Source of the DNA: Lytechinus variegatus
Taxonomy: Eukaryota > Echinodermata > Echinoidea > Temnopleuroida > Toxopneustidae
Reading direction: 5' to 3'
Length of the DNA: 64,000 bases
Assembly: GCF_018143015.1 (NCBI RefSeq)
Contig: NC_054758.1
Location: 3,610,501-3,674,500, forward strand
Below the pieces are notes generated by a model. The model made no database searches, was not told where the DNA came from, and saw only the letters and a program-made list of their open reading frames with translations. How positions within the stretch are numbered: position 1 is the first letter of the stretch; each line of letters opens with the position of its first letter. A program made the position numbers and the translations under genes. Below are positions 23,601 through 35,300 of this stretch, piece after piece.

Positions 23601-26063
23601 CGACATGTGATATGTTCTGGCCGTGGTTTGCGAGCAGAGCTCTGACGTCACCAAGTTGCCCGGATGTAATGATTTCTCTGATTTTCTCGCAGGCTGGAAA
23701 GAAAGCTGTCCACATTCCCTGTAGAAATAAAAAGTAACTTGAAAAGTACAAAACACGAGAAAGGAATAACAATAAGTTTCCTCTTAGAGTTCATTCAAAA
23801 TTCAGTCACTCGTAACCATGGTAACAAAGGAATTGTTGAAAAGCTTACAAACCTCGTCAATTTACAATAGCGGATCCAATCGAATTGGATACAATCAAAG
23901 AGTTACCGTGTACAATGCCATTCCAGGACCGGTATTGTTTGTGCACAAAACTATTTCGTCTAATCAGGCTGGGTCCTTCCATTAAAGAGGAAGTTCACCC
24001 TGACAAAAAGTTTATTGTAAAAATAGCAGAAAAAATAATAAAAAATATTGCCGAAGGTTTGAGAAAAATTCATCAAATAATTAAAAAGTTATTAGAATTT
24101 CAATTATTTGATTTGTGACGTCATATGCGAGCAGCATTCCTACATAGCGAATGGTAAAAAATTAATGAAATGTCGTTTTCTCAGACAATTCAAAATGGTT
24201 TTCACTGTACCTTTTGTATATCAATAGACAAATCATTTCACATCCGATCATGAAAAGAAAACAAAATTAAGTCATCAGGAACCATGCAAAATTTGAAATT
24301 CATGCATTTTATATTACATAACACATGGGGCAACTGCTCGTTTATGACGTCACAAATCCAAAACTTTGAACTCTAATAACGTTCTTACTCTTTAACGGAT
24401 TTTCCTCAAACCTTCACCAATATTTTTCACTATTTTTTCTGCTATTTTTACAACAAAGTTTTCTTCAGGGTGAACTTCCCCTTTAAAACGTGATTTCAAG
24501 GATCCTTTCGAAAGGGCGAAAAGTAGTGTTGCTGTTCTGGGCCCCGTCGCACAAAAGTTACTATCAAGGTAACTTAACATCCAATGGTAACTACCATGGC
24601 AACGCTGATCACAAGCCAATCACAATCAACGATTCCGTACAAGTTACCATTGCATGGCAGAGTTACCATAATCAGATAATGGTACCTTTTTTATGCAACG
24701 GTGCCCTGGCGACCCAAGTTGATAAATTTGGGGGATGTTGTCCTTTAAGTGATGTTTTTTTTATGAGTTTGTCTGTTTTTTTTTGTGGGGGGATGGGGGC
24801 CTTATTGCAGAAGCTGTGACAGCTGCCATCTTTGAGTTGTTTATGTGTGTCGTAGAGCACCGACGAAATAAACGAAACGGTGACTTGTGACTTATTTGAC
24901 CATAGTGTCTTTTTGAGTGACTTTTTCTTTTCGGTTTTGGTATACCAAAATGTAAAAGATAAGATCTGAATATTCCAATAAATTGCAATTTTTTTTCATC
25001 TAGAAGTTAGTTGTATGATCCTCAGCCCATTAAAGAACTGCTACTGGATAAAAAAAATACTCAAAAATATATTTTTTTCAGTGGGATGCCTGTCAACAAA
25101 GAAGATATGCACTTACCTCCATAAAAAAGACGCCATTTTGTTTTGCCGATTTGAGGATCTCCTGTGTATCTCTGACCGTTAGTGCTATGGGTTTCTCACA
25201 TAAAACGTGTTTCTTGTGCTCTGTGAACAGTAGACAGTGCTCAAGGTGTTTGGTGTTAATAGATGCAACGTAAACGATGTCTGGTTTTAAAAAAAACATG
25301 AGAGAAATAAATATGGAGAGGGAGGGGTTAAAAACATGGATTGTTCCGATGGCGGGACCAATTTTTTAAAAAAATCCTCATATAAAACAGAAGATTACAA
25401 TGCCACATAATTCCTGTAGACACAGTATACAGGCCTACAACGATTTAGCAAAACGATATACATGTATATATTTTAGGGAGTAGGCTCACGCTACCCCCCC
25501 CCCCCCGTTTTAGAATACTCTCCTTTGCACGAACCAAGATAGAGCTTTCCCTGGTCATGCTAAATCTTTTCTTTCACATTATATGCAAAAAGTATAAATA
25601 TTTCTAAACCTTGACATAAAACATGTCTTAAAAACGGGGCAATTCCACTCCGTTATCCCCATTTTTTTTTAAATAAAGTAACAAAATGTATTACATTGCA
25701 TTACATTATGAACTCACAATAAGTTTAAGGTACCATTTAATGTGTCATACCAACGCTAGTGTCCTTCGCTAGATCCTCGTAGCTTCCATAGGCCTTCTCG
25801 ATCTTGAAATCGTCCGCGAACTTCCTCGCCCGATCCGCTGACCGAGACGCCACGGCGACCACCTCGTGCTGGCGTTCATGGCCGACGAGACTGGCGACGA
25901 AGTCGTGCGCGATCAGGCCAGTGGCGCAAATCCCCCACCGAAGCGGGGCTGGTCCTTCCAAAACGACACTCAAGTCGATGTTCTTGATAGTGACGTCTTC
26001 ATCAGGGTTAATATCGGTATTGCCTAAGTTATCAAGGTTTGGTTCCGGAGCCGATGTCGACAT
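20684..26063 (-). CDS. DHDH: Dihydrodiol dehydrogenase, copy A (7 coding exons, 377 aa)
   Basis: Coding exons on the minus strand: 25751-26063, 25117-25280, 23583-23718, 22978-23091, 21888-22012, 21281-21449 and 20684-20796. All junctions are GT/AG, the phases join without a break, and the total is 378 codons with TGA. Family knowledge: DHDH (Gfo/Idh/MocA family) is a cytosolic NADP-dependent enzyme that oxidises trans-dihydrodiols of arenes and D-xylose. What is visible: a 40-residue extra N-terminus, Rossmann start RWGICATGLIAHDF (residues 42-55), AYGSYEDLAKD, VLCEKP with Lys134, and GLYDLGGY with Tyr217. Lys-to-Tyr spacing is 83, as for Lys97/Tyr180 of the mammalian enzyme. IIGTKGRIR closes the beta-sheet domain. 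Unlike copy B, the motif after Asp213 is GGYLMYW rather than GIYPIQ, so substrate preference may differ. Copy A is the downstream member of a tandem pair. The start is the only ATG before the Rossmann fold. Confidence 0.93.
21480..21540. repeat. Small inverted repeat in DHDH-A intron 5
   Basis: AATTCAGTTCAATTTTTTTA... pairs with TTGAATTGAAAAAAAAATGA, a simple foldback of AATTGAATT units. Confidence 0.5.
22153..22253. mobile_element. Short foldback MITE, 'CACGGAGGAT' family, copy 2
   Basis: Left arm GGACCTATCCAGGGAGGATT and right arm ending ATCCTCCGTGGATAGGTCC, with a GGGGGTGCTGAG loop. Similarity to 901-1005 extends a few bases outside the arms. It sits in intron 4 of DHDH copy A. Confidence 0.75.
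22279..22452. mobile_element. Palindromic MITE, TTACACTCTA ends
   Basis: The left arm TTACACTCTAATAATGAAGT pairs with the right arm ending ACTTCATGTTTTTAGAGTGTAA. Inner arms are CTCTTAAAGAGTGTG and CACTTCGGAGTGCTGAT. It lies in intron 4 of DHDH copy A. Confidence 0.75.
23982..24486. mobile_element. TTAA-bounded palindromic MITE (1 of 5)
   Basis: Bounded by TTAA on both sides. TTAAAGAGGAAGTTCACCCT at the left pairs with AGGGTGAACTTCCCCTTTAA at the right. Both arms carry TGACGTCA-type motifs (near 24116 and 24343). TTAA targets are typical of piggyBac and Kolobok elements. It is inserted in intron 2 of DHDH copy A. Confidence 0.8.
24540..24706. mobile_element. Short palindromic MITE, GGGCCCCGTCGCAC ends
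   Basis: Left GGGCCCCGTCGCACAAAAG, with CAGGGCACCGTTGCATAAAA read from the right. It has internal GTTACC/GGTAAC inverted motifs. It lies in intron 2 of DHDH copy A, directly after the TTAA element. Confidence 0.6.
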
Positions 26064-29000
26064 GGCTGTTTTCTACGTTTCCTCACAAGGTTCAAATTCT
26101 GTTCATGTAGTCATATCTTCATTCGAATGATAATGTATTAGAAGATTGTGATCAAATCTGGAAGCTGTGTTTTAGACCTTATTTCTGAAAATATCCAGTC
26201 TTCAAGCTCAAATGTCTAGTAATAGAGATGGGAAAAATATGTACAATCGTGAATTATCATGAAAATGCCTTACAAAACGATAGCTATGCTCCCTGAAATC
26301 AGTTCGTGGACATCATGAACATGATTAAGGAAGCCTTGATCTTGGCGAAATTGAGTCTCAATAAAGTAAAGCTGTATAATTTCCGTTGAAGATAACACAT
26401 TACGTTACGTTGTCCAATTTTTCCCCAGGTCAGACGCTATATCACCAGATCATGCCGTCTTGAATTATCAAATCCAATTAATATTCGCCGTCTTCATGAC
26501 TTGAGCCTAGTCCAGGTAGCCCTTCCTATTTTAAATGCTAGTACAACAGGTTAGTGTCGGAAGAAATAAGAAACTTGATGTTCCGGCTTTGTGGATCATC
26601 ACTGCCAGGATTGTAGGTACAAACGGAAATAAATAGTGTTGAGTGGCTCACCTGTAATTGGTTTATTAAGACCGCTATATGATGAACTTTGATCTTTGTA
26701 AGACTCAAACATTCTCAATGCCTAGCACCAACCTTCAGGACTCGGATGATCTTTAACATCTATTTTTTGTATCTCCGCTATGAGCATGGTCCTGGCAAGC
26801 AGGGGTGCTGAATTACCCCCAAAGATTTTCCGATGGGGGGGGGGGGGTGCTGCGTGTGTTATTCTCAATAGGCAGCACCCCTGGAATTCTGGTGTAGCAA
26901 AATGTAGAAATATATAACTAAAATGTATTTAAACCCTTTTTCATTAAAGTTTTTTTTTATTGCTTGTCAAATTTCTCTGGACCAGAATGACCTCCATTTT
27001 GTAGTAAAACCCCTTTCTGTTTTTTAATAGTTTTTTGCCTGTTAATTTTTTTTCTGGACCAAATTGATCTTTGTTCTGTAGTGATTTTGTTTCTTGTCAA
27101 ATTGACATCAGCACTCCGACTGTAAAAAATCGTCCCAGAGCCCTGGTTGTAACGCTTGTTATACATTGTAAACTCGAGTCAAATATTTAAATGAATTTAA
27201 CAAATTGGAAACTAAATAATGAATAAAATGTAACAAGACAACATTATCCAAATAGTCATAACATTGAGACAATACCGCAATATAATAAAACAAAATAATA
27301 AATAAATAAAAAAAACTAGGCGCGATGATTGTAGTTGTTCCCGTTTTGTAAACACTAATATTTTGGGGGCATAACATGACACAAGGGCAAAATCTATATA
27401 AAAAATATTCAAAAAGCGATCGAAATAGAGATTGAAAATTTAACCTTTATAAGATTCAGAAATTAGTGTAGTATTTCACCCTTATTCTTTTCCTTTAATT
27501 TCTACTATGTTTTCTTGTTCGTGAAACCTTTGGTGTCAAGTGCTCTCAGCCAGTGAGTGTAATATACTACTGTTTTATTTCTACAAAAACCGTTTACAAA
27601 TCATTCGATCAGTTCTTAGTTTAGCCCGAGTTTTGTATATATTCGTCAACATGACGAATGCTTCAAAATGGTTAGTACATCATTCTCTAAAAAAATAAGC
27701 ATACTTCAGACGAGACGAGTTTACAATAAAGGTCGAGATCATACAATTTACTTGAAAGCTTCTATAGAAGTAATCAATCAAACAATCAATCAGTAAAAAC
27801 TAAAGTAGAAACGATTCTTTATCCTTGAGTAATCCACAATGTTTTTTAACCTATATCATTGTTAGTACAGCAAAGAGGAAATGGTAAACAGGGCTAACGT
27901 CGATCAATGCGACTGGGATGGGTTTTTTCTTCGGGGATTTTTCTGTTTTTTGTTTTTTTTACTTGGGAATTTTCGTTTTACTTATGCTATGGTATCATGA
28001 CACAATATCTAATGTTATTGACTTTCGAAAGTGATAGTGCCCGGTTTCGATCATGTATATTTTTTTCTTTTAATGGGTCAACACAGCGCCCCCCCGAAAA
28101 AATACATATATGAATGGTATCTTGTACATATTTGCGGACGTTAAGAGTTGACAGCTACCTGGAATATTTCGCGTTTTAGCGTTTTGTGACAAAAACTAAC
28201 ATTTGCATTTCATATTTACAAAGAAGTCAATGAGCGTTTTAGTAGTTTGTTCAGCATTGTTCAGCAATACGACTGGTATTGAAATAAGTGGGAGTGTTGT
28301 TTGAAGAATAAAGTATTTCATGATCATGATGATGGAAAATAAAACCAAGAACATTGCAGAACACGTTGGGTGACATTGTAATAATTCACCAAGAATATAA
28401 CACAATAACGATTTTTTTTTCAAGTTTTTAATTTTTGACATAACATGTAAGAAGTCTCCATAATTATTGCTTTCTAAGAAATATAGAATTGTGCATTCAA
28501 AAATACAATACATAAAGTTTCATACATGCTATTATAAATACAGATCATAAAGCAATAAAATGATAGGTAATAATGATTACATGGTATATGGAAGATCTGC
28601 TGGCATAAACGTTATAAATCCAAATGCATATCAAATCCACAACTCCGTTATGGATTATTGCCAAACTTTCATCAATTATACCTCTCGTATCATTTTAGTC
28701 CAAACAAAACGATGTCAGGGTAGACTTCCCCTTTTAAAACCAATCCCATACTCGTCATATTACTTCCAAACCTGAAGTGACTGTTGAACAATGTTTTGCA
28801 GCAATTAAAACAGAACTTTGATCAGTAGTCCTGTATGGACTAATAAGTCAATAGCCGTTAAACAAACATGCCATCACTCAAGTTATTTTGTTACCGGTTG
28901 ACGTTTATAATGACTTCGTACATATTTGACGAAAAGAAATATTCGGGATTGTGAAGTAATATTGATGTTCCTTCAACAGTATTTTACTTCCGATCGTTAT

Positions 29001-29072
29001 ATTAGAGGTTTTTTTATAATAATAATTGCAAAGTTACCATTTGTAAATGTTTATTGAACGAATATTAATATC
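26064..29072. other. Intergenic stretch upstream of DHDH copy A
   Basis: It should hold the promoter and 5' UTR of copy A, but I see no TATA box in a convincing place. 26800-27150 contains a decayed G14-bearing MITE-like segment (CAGGGGTGCTGAA... with GGCAGCACCCCTGG). The rest is AT-rich with no coding signal. Confidence 0.4.
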
Positions 29073-29314
29073 ATGCAGAGCAAAAACTGTCGTGTTAACC
29101 GGTGTACATAGAGGACCACGCGTTATTTTACACCGGTGTTAAATTGGTAGTGTTACTTTTACACCTATAGGTGTTATTAAATCACCTGTGGTTGTTACAT
29201 TTACACTCTTTGGGGTTATGTTTAATCTTTAGGGTGTAATTTTAACACCTCAGGGTGTGGTCCTCTATTAATACCAATTGGTGTCAGATTTAACACCGCA
29301 GTTTTTACAGTGTA
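29073..29314. mobile_element. Palindromic MITE, 'GGTGTTAA' family, copy 3
   Basis: Ends GCAGAGCAAAAACTG and, from the right, TACACTGTAAAAACTGC. It has AGAGGACCACGCG at the left and GGTGTGGTCCTCT at the right. It lies between the two DHDH genes. Confidence 0.75.
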
Positions 29315-29519
29315 TACCTGAAGTCGGTCATTATTTTGGTTTAAAAACACCACAAGAGTATTAATTTCCGTTCATCTTCGTTTATATTTCATAGAAAAAC
29401 AGGGCAAATGAATATATCAGTACAAGAAAAGTGTATATTAAAACGTAAAATACAATATACAATATTTTTTTTGAAATTATGATATATCAAACTATTTAAT
29501 GTCTATTTCAGATCACCCA

Positions 29520-29775
29520 GAGTGTCGTGTGGTCCAGTGGTTAGAGCATTGGACTCATAATCGCAAGGTTGTGAGTTCGAATCCCAACTCTGCCATTGTC
29601 TCCACTTTGATAAAAAGGCCCAAGAGTGATATCTGTCGTCTATTACGTCAGCCACTATGACTGATTAACCTAGACGTAAACTGTTTCCAAGGTAATTGGT
29701 TATATACCAGCTTGGCGTTACCAGCAAAAAATGCTGTCCTGCCGAGTTCCTACGGGATTACAAACCAAAAACACA
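29520..29775 (+). repeat. tRNA-derived SINE (tRNA-Met-like head)
   Basis: The head GTGTGGTCCAGTGGTTAGAG, an anticodon-loop-like CTCATAA (CAT), and GAGTTCGAATCCC make a good A and B box pair. The body (TCCACTTTGATAAAAAGGCC, then GCCGAGTTCCTACGGGATTA) differs from the other SINEs here. Acceptor ends do not pair, so it is not a tRNA gene. Confidence 0.75.
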
Positions 29776-30617
29776 AAATAATTGAGTTTTTTTTTGTTTT
29801 TCTCTTTATTCAAACTTAAGTGTTAATACACAATAGACTTCTATATCGATTTTTGATCAACACGATATTTTTTTCAAATAATACCAACAAATAATAGAAT
29901 ACATACTTAATATTGCAACACTGTCACGAAATACGTAATCCAAACTCTTTGCAACGCACTGTACAACAATTGGTTAAATTTATCCATTCTTGGTGAAAAC
30001 TACACAGTATTGATTGAAAACTACCCAGAGTTTGATATTTTTAATGTTGTGCGGAAAGTATGTTGCCCAAAATTTTCAGAGTGAATAGTTGACGCGTGTA
30101 CTGAAAGGGAATCGCTTTGGCTAATTGTTTTTTTTTTCATTGAATACTATAGGTTTTCCCGTCCAATTTCATCAGAGTTGCATTCAAATTAATGAAAGGA
30201 CGTTCAAATTCGAAATATTTCGTCCACCCTCTGCACTCATGGTTCATTTATTTTGCATTCAATTCCGTTCTATATCATTCCTTTGAATTTTGTAGAAATT
30301 CAATTTGGAGAGATATTCGTTCAACTTAATGACCCAAAGTGTCATTTAATTTCGCCTTAAATACAATTTTCAATTTCATTTATCGGCACACATAATTGCA
30401 CTTTAAACGTCCAAATTTAGATAGCATGTTTCTGTGTTCATTTTTTTTTCATAACGTAAAACAATTTTTTAAAACTTTTATTATCCTATTTTCTATTTTT
30501 CTAACCTTTTCAGTTAAAATGATTTTATTCCATTATGTTTGATAAAGACGTAATTCATGTAAAACTTATAGGATATGGTTGTAAACGCTTATTCTTTTAG
30601 TGATTGATGAGTGGGTG

Positions 30618-30803
30618 CAGGGGCAGATCCAGGATTTTTCAAAGGGGGGGGGGCACATTTCCCCCGAGGAATTTGACGAGCAAAAAAAATGTTTTTAACC
30701 AAAGCGTCGCAGGTACCACGAACCGTCCAGAATAAGGGTCAAAATATCGTGCCGAAAGGGGGGGGGGCACGAGTCGGCTGTGCCCCCCCTGGATCCGCCA
30801 GTG
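30618..30803. mobile_element. hAT-type MITE with 8-bp TSD AGTGGGTG
   Basis: Ends CAGGGGCAGATCCAGG and, from the right, CACTGGCGGATCCAGG. The direct repeat AGTGGGTG is exactly outside both ends (30610-30617 and 30804-30811). It has G10 and G9 runs. The interior contains CCACGAACCGTCC (30716-30728), a 13-mer also found three times near 3.1-3.35 kb. Confidence 0.9.
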
Positions 30804-31389
30804 AGTGGGTGGATGACCTATGCAAATGGCAGGTATTTTCTCGTCATCATCCTGTTCTTGTTTATTTTACATAATTGTGATTTATATCGTTTTGGGGTAG
30901 GGATAAGAAACATGGTATTGAAAGTGGCACAAAAATGAGTTTTTGTCCCGATGATGGTTCGTCATTTCAGTAAGATCGTAAACATCCAATTTAGGTGTAA
31001 AATCCATTTCCATAATTATTCAAAAGAAGTAAACAACAACAACAACAACAACAACGAAAAACACTGTCCATATCCTATAAGTGATTGCATATTAATGATT
31101 TGAATTCCTAAACGTTCGCAAGGAAGGTACCGGTGCGAATTTGAAAACTCTTCCTCAGCTATTTTCATTTGATCGTGATTCATACATGTTTCAATGAGAT
31201 AACCATGAAATCGCATGCCAATAGAATTAAATTGAATTAAGTATTTGGATATTCAAATGCTGATCTCATAGGTCATTCAAATTAGTTGCAAATTGAATTA
31301 TTACATCATTAAATCGGTTGGGAAATTTGACGAAATCCTATATTAGAATAGTCCGAAATACTCCGGTCCTCATACGTGAAGTCCATATG

Positions 31390-31613
31390 AGGTTGTCGTG
31401 GTCCAGTGGTTAGGACTCTCGTCTTTCAATCTGAGGGACGTAGGTTCAATTCCAATCCATGTCGTGTGTTCCTTCAGCGAGAAATCTATCTCGAGACCCA
31501 GGTGAGGTGAATGGGTACCTGGCAGGAATTTATTCCTTGGAACACAGTGCGTGTAATAGCTGCTCTGCTAATGCCAGTGTCATAATACTGCGAGACTTCT
31601 GATAAGGTAATTG
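31390..31613 (+). repeat. tRNA-derived SINE
   Basis: The head TCGTGGTCCAGTGGTTAGGA, a CTTTCAA anticodon-like loop and AGGTTCAATTCC, then body CCAGGTGAGGTGAATGGGTA. Its 3' end abuts the TTAA MITE at 31614. Confidence 0.75.
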
Positions 31614-32245
31614 TTAAAGGGATGGTCCGGGCTGAAAATATTCATATCTAAATATATAAGAGTAAAATTCAAAGAGCAAAATGATGAAAATTTCATCAAA
31701 ATCAGATAGAAAATAACGAAGTTATTGAATTATAAAGTTTATAAATATTTTGTGAAAACAGTTATAATTATGCACATCGTCATTAATATTCATGAGGTGG
31801 GTTGATGACGTCACATCCCATGCACATTCCTTTTTCTTATTACTTGAAATCATAAATGTTTCATTTTTTTCATACACGTGTAAATGGTGTGTCTCCATTA
31901 TGATGAAATAAGTTGTGACAATAAATAACTAATGCACTTAATCAGTTGTCAATCCATTTGTTTTAGTTCTTGGTATTTTTTTATAAACCCAATTTCATAT
32001 GATAAAATACAAAAGAACAAATGGGGATATGACACCATCAGCCCACCTAATGAATATTCATGAAGGCATGCCTAGAACTGTTTCACCGGAATACTGCAAA
32101 TCTTTAAGATTCAATAACTTTGTTATTTGTTATCCAATTTTGATTATAATTTTCACCATTTTGCTGTAATTTTCAGCATTTTGCTCTGTGTATTTTACTT
32201 TATTTATTGAGATATAAATATTCCCAGCCTGGACCATTCCTTTAA
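31614..32245. mobile_element. TTAA-bounded palindromic MITE (2 of 5)
   Basis: TTAAAGGGATGGTCCGGGCT at the left, AGCCTGGACCATTCCTTTAA at the right. The inner core GATGAAAATTTCATCAAAAT and a TGATGACGTCAC motif are shared with the copies at 50 and 60 kb. It starts about 120 bp beyond the stop codon of DHDH copy B and contains AATAAATAAA on that gene's strand (32199-32208). Confidence 0.85.
32199..32208 (-). promoter_or_regulatory. Possible poly(A) signal for DHDH copy B
   Basis: AATAAATAAA on the minus strand, about 160 nt after the stop codon at 32367. It lies within a TTAA MITE, so the element may supply the signal. This is positional inference only. Confidence 0.35.
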
Positions 32246-32366
32246 GCGCTATTATTAATGATCCATTTAGAGCAGATGCAGAAGGTCCATGTTCTTGCTT
32301 ATTTCATAAAACATACACATATACAGTCATGATATAGATAGTAAAATCGTAATTTCGACAGTAACT

Positions 32367-35300
32367 TCAAGCAAGAATGACAATCGGTGATTGGCCTTCA
32401 TGAATCCACACAACGCCCAAATCTCGGCGAGCTTTCTCCATCACAGTGGCTATCAGTTCGCTCTCCTTCCAACTCATGAGGGCGTGCTCCTTCTTACCTA
32501 ACGAACAAGAGATGAAAAAAACTCAATATTTCGAATGAATAAATTATCAAAAAAATGAATGCATGAATGGTTGGATGAATGAAACATAATGGACGAAATA
32601 GGGGATTAATAAATAAATTAATTTATTACAAATGTAGACATAGTGTAGACATTAGTGAATCGATGAATAATTTAATCAATCATGTCAATTATCACTAAAA
32701 CAAAAGTTTACTCCAAATTGGGAGGTTGTGTATACAATTTAATAATTCCATATACCATCTAATACTGTGAGTCGCAAATAAATTTTCATACAAACTAACA
32801 ACCCTGAAAATCATAGAAATTCTTGCGAGGGGCACTAACCATCCTCCATGTCCAACTAATTCCCTATACGAGCCCCCCCCCCCCACGCATCCGCTTCCAT
32901 ATCAATCATTTCGAACAATGCTAAAAATCTGGGAAATTTCGACTGGGATCTGACGATCTCCCATTCCCAATTAATTTACTCCGCAAGCCCAACTCCCTCC
33001 TACCCCAGGCTTGCCCTTCCCTGATCAGCAATTGTAATTGATCTATACTCTTATCTAGTCAAAAGTGACTAGATAATAGGGTCAGCCGGGTGCAACTGTT
33101 ATTCTAGTCATATTTGACTGTTTTCTAGTCGTACTTTACTAGAACATAGTTAGAAATGTGACAAGACGTATCATTTGCACCCAGCTGACTACTGGTCTAG
33201 TCAATTCGACTGATTTGTTTAAAGAGTGTATTATAGTATTACCTTCTTGAATCGCGTGTTTGACAGCATCTGCCTCATATAGCAGCCCGGATGGTAGATC
33301 GTGAAAGGATATTCCTGATTCATCAGTATGCTTGGGTAAGGGGAAGTGAAAACTTTCGATGATCTCACCGCTTGGTGACGTCCATATCAAGTCAGTTGGT
33401 GCCCAGAAATGCTCAGGTACCTGGTTAGAAATTCAAAGAAATGTTTCTCCGGTGATCCAAAGGGGTTTACGTTGTAGGTATGGAACGCGGAAAGGGAAGC
33501 CTAGGGAACCATCAAGTTAAACTAACGATGATCAATATACATAATGAAATAACGATTCGCTGTGATTTTTTTAAGTCCACACATGGCTATTCACAATGCA
33601 TACAGCATTTTCATTTATTTAATGTACGATAAAACAGCAATATGGATGAAATACATTGCTGAGGTACATAAGTTCCGTGAGGGGAATCGAACCCCCGATC
33701 CTTAGATCTCCAGCATGTCCAGTCGGCCACGGCACCTCCTGTGATGACTAGAAAGGCGAACAATTCCAATGTTTTCCTTTCCGCCTTCCATATATTATAG
33801 TACGGCTATTCGAGGGCGTTAGCCGATGAGAACAAGGCAAATTTATACGTGAATGAATTAAAGTGATTGGTTAACATTGGTTTGACTTTTAAAAAACCTG
33901 AGCTAGAAGGTCGCACTTGTCACCTGTGTCTGTGATATGTTACACAAATGAAGCCCAGAAAAAATTGCGCTCTAAAAAATTATTTAGTGCTTCAAAAATT
34001 GAAGTATAAAATGACCGGAAATACCATCTTAATTTCATCCCATACACTTATGTGTACTATTTAGGCGTCTATAAGACGCCTATTTACAAAATCTGGGTTT
34101 GCCTTGTAGTTTTAGCTTTTCATTCTCGATAATGGTTGTTTTCAGGGTTTATTAGTTCGCATACATGCACTTGTACACATGTTTCATCTTGGTTTGAGAA
34201 TTTTTTAAATCTGCTGCTTACAACTGAGCATCAGACTACTGAAAAGCGTCACATTGTTAAATTTTTCATGATCATATTGACAAAATAGCGTCTGAATCAG
34301 ATGGAACAGACAGTGAGTGTATGCTTTATGGACAACGTGTATTATTTGGGGACTGCAAGAGAATCGCCGTTTTCACATTTTCAATTTTGTAAGTGGACGA
34401 GGGAGAAAATGTGACGCTTGCGCAGTGTTTGACTTGAGGTGACATTACTCGCAGTACCTCCCTTACGCATAATAACTGAAATCTGACTTTTTTTTATAAG
34501 AAAACGCTCACACAGTGAAAGGGATTCGGGTAACCGTATTCCAAACCGTTTCAAATCACTCACAAACATAGCAAGGCGATTGTACATAAAACTGTACTTA
34601 ATCACTTGCTACCTAACTGATTGGATCAGTTATTAAAATACATCCCTAAAAAAACATGTCTGAATCTTACGACCTGATACGAACATGGAACGTGTTCAAT
34701 GTCAGGGGCGGATCCAGCTTTCGCCAATAAGGGGGGGGGGCGAAAAATATTTTCAGCAACATTTTTCTCGATTGGACGCCATAATTCTATTTTTTGTTGG
34801 TTTTTCATGGGGTAGTCCTAACTAAAGGCTGTTATAGTTTTTATTGTTATAAACAAGATATGGTATCTCATGGGTCTTAATATATAATGATATTTTATGT
34901 CCTTAAAACTGAAGATTATGAGCAGTTTTCATAATCATGAACAAAGATATTTATCCAACTAAACAATGCGAGCGCGAAATTTTATTACAGTAACGTGAAA
35001 ATTAAGGGACTCAATTAGGACTGTTTTTAGTGATTAATGAAGAGGATACAAGTATCACCAATTAAATAAGAGTGATATTCCGACCTGAAAACTGGACGGT
35101 CTAAGCGCGTTTTTATTTAAAATTAAAGAACAAGCTTGTGTGTCTCAAGGAATTAAATGCAAGCGCGAAGCACGAGCTTAATTTTTTTATATACTGACAT
35201 GATACAGGAGCATTTTGACAAATTTTGGAAATTTCCAAAGAGGATAGGTATCTCACAAATAAAACGGTGCGAGCGCGCAGCGCGAGCTGAAAATTTTGAT

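Noticed and set aside
29522-29595. Candidate tRNA-Met gene
   Set aside because: A and B boxes and a CAT loop are present, but the acceptor arms do not pair and a SINE body follows.
33672-33745. Candidate tRNA-Ser gene
   Set aside because: The T arm is good, but the anticodon arm is not convincing. Listed only as a tRNA-like element.
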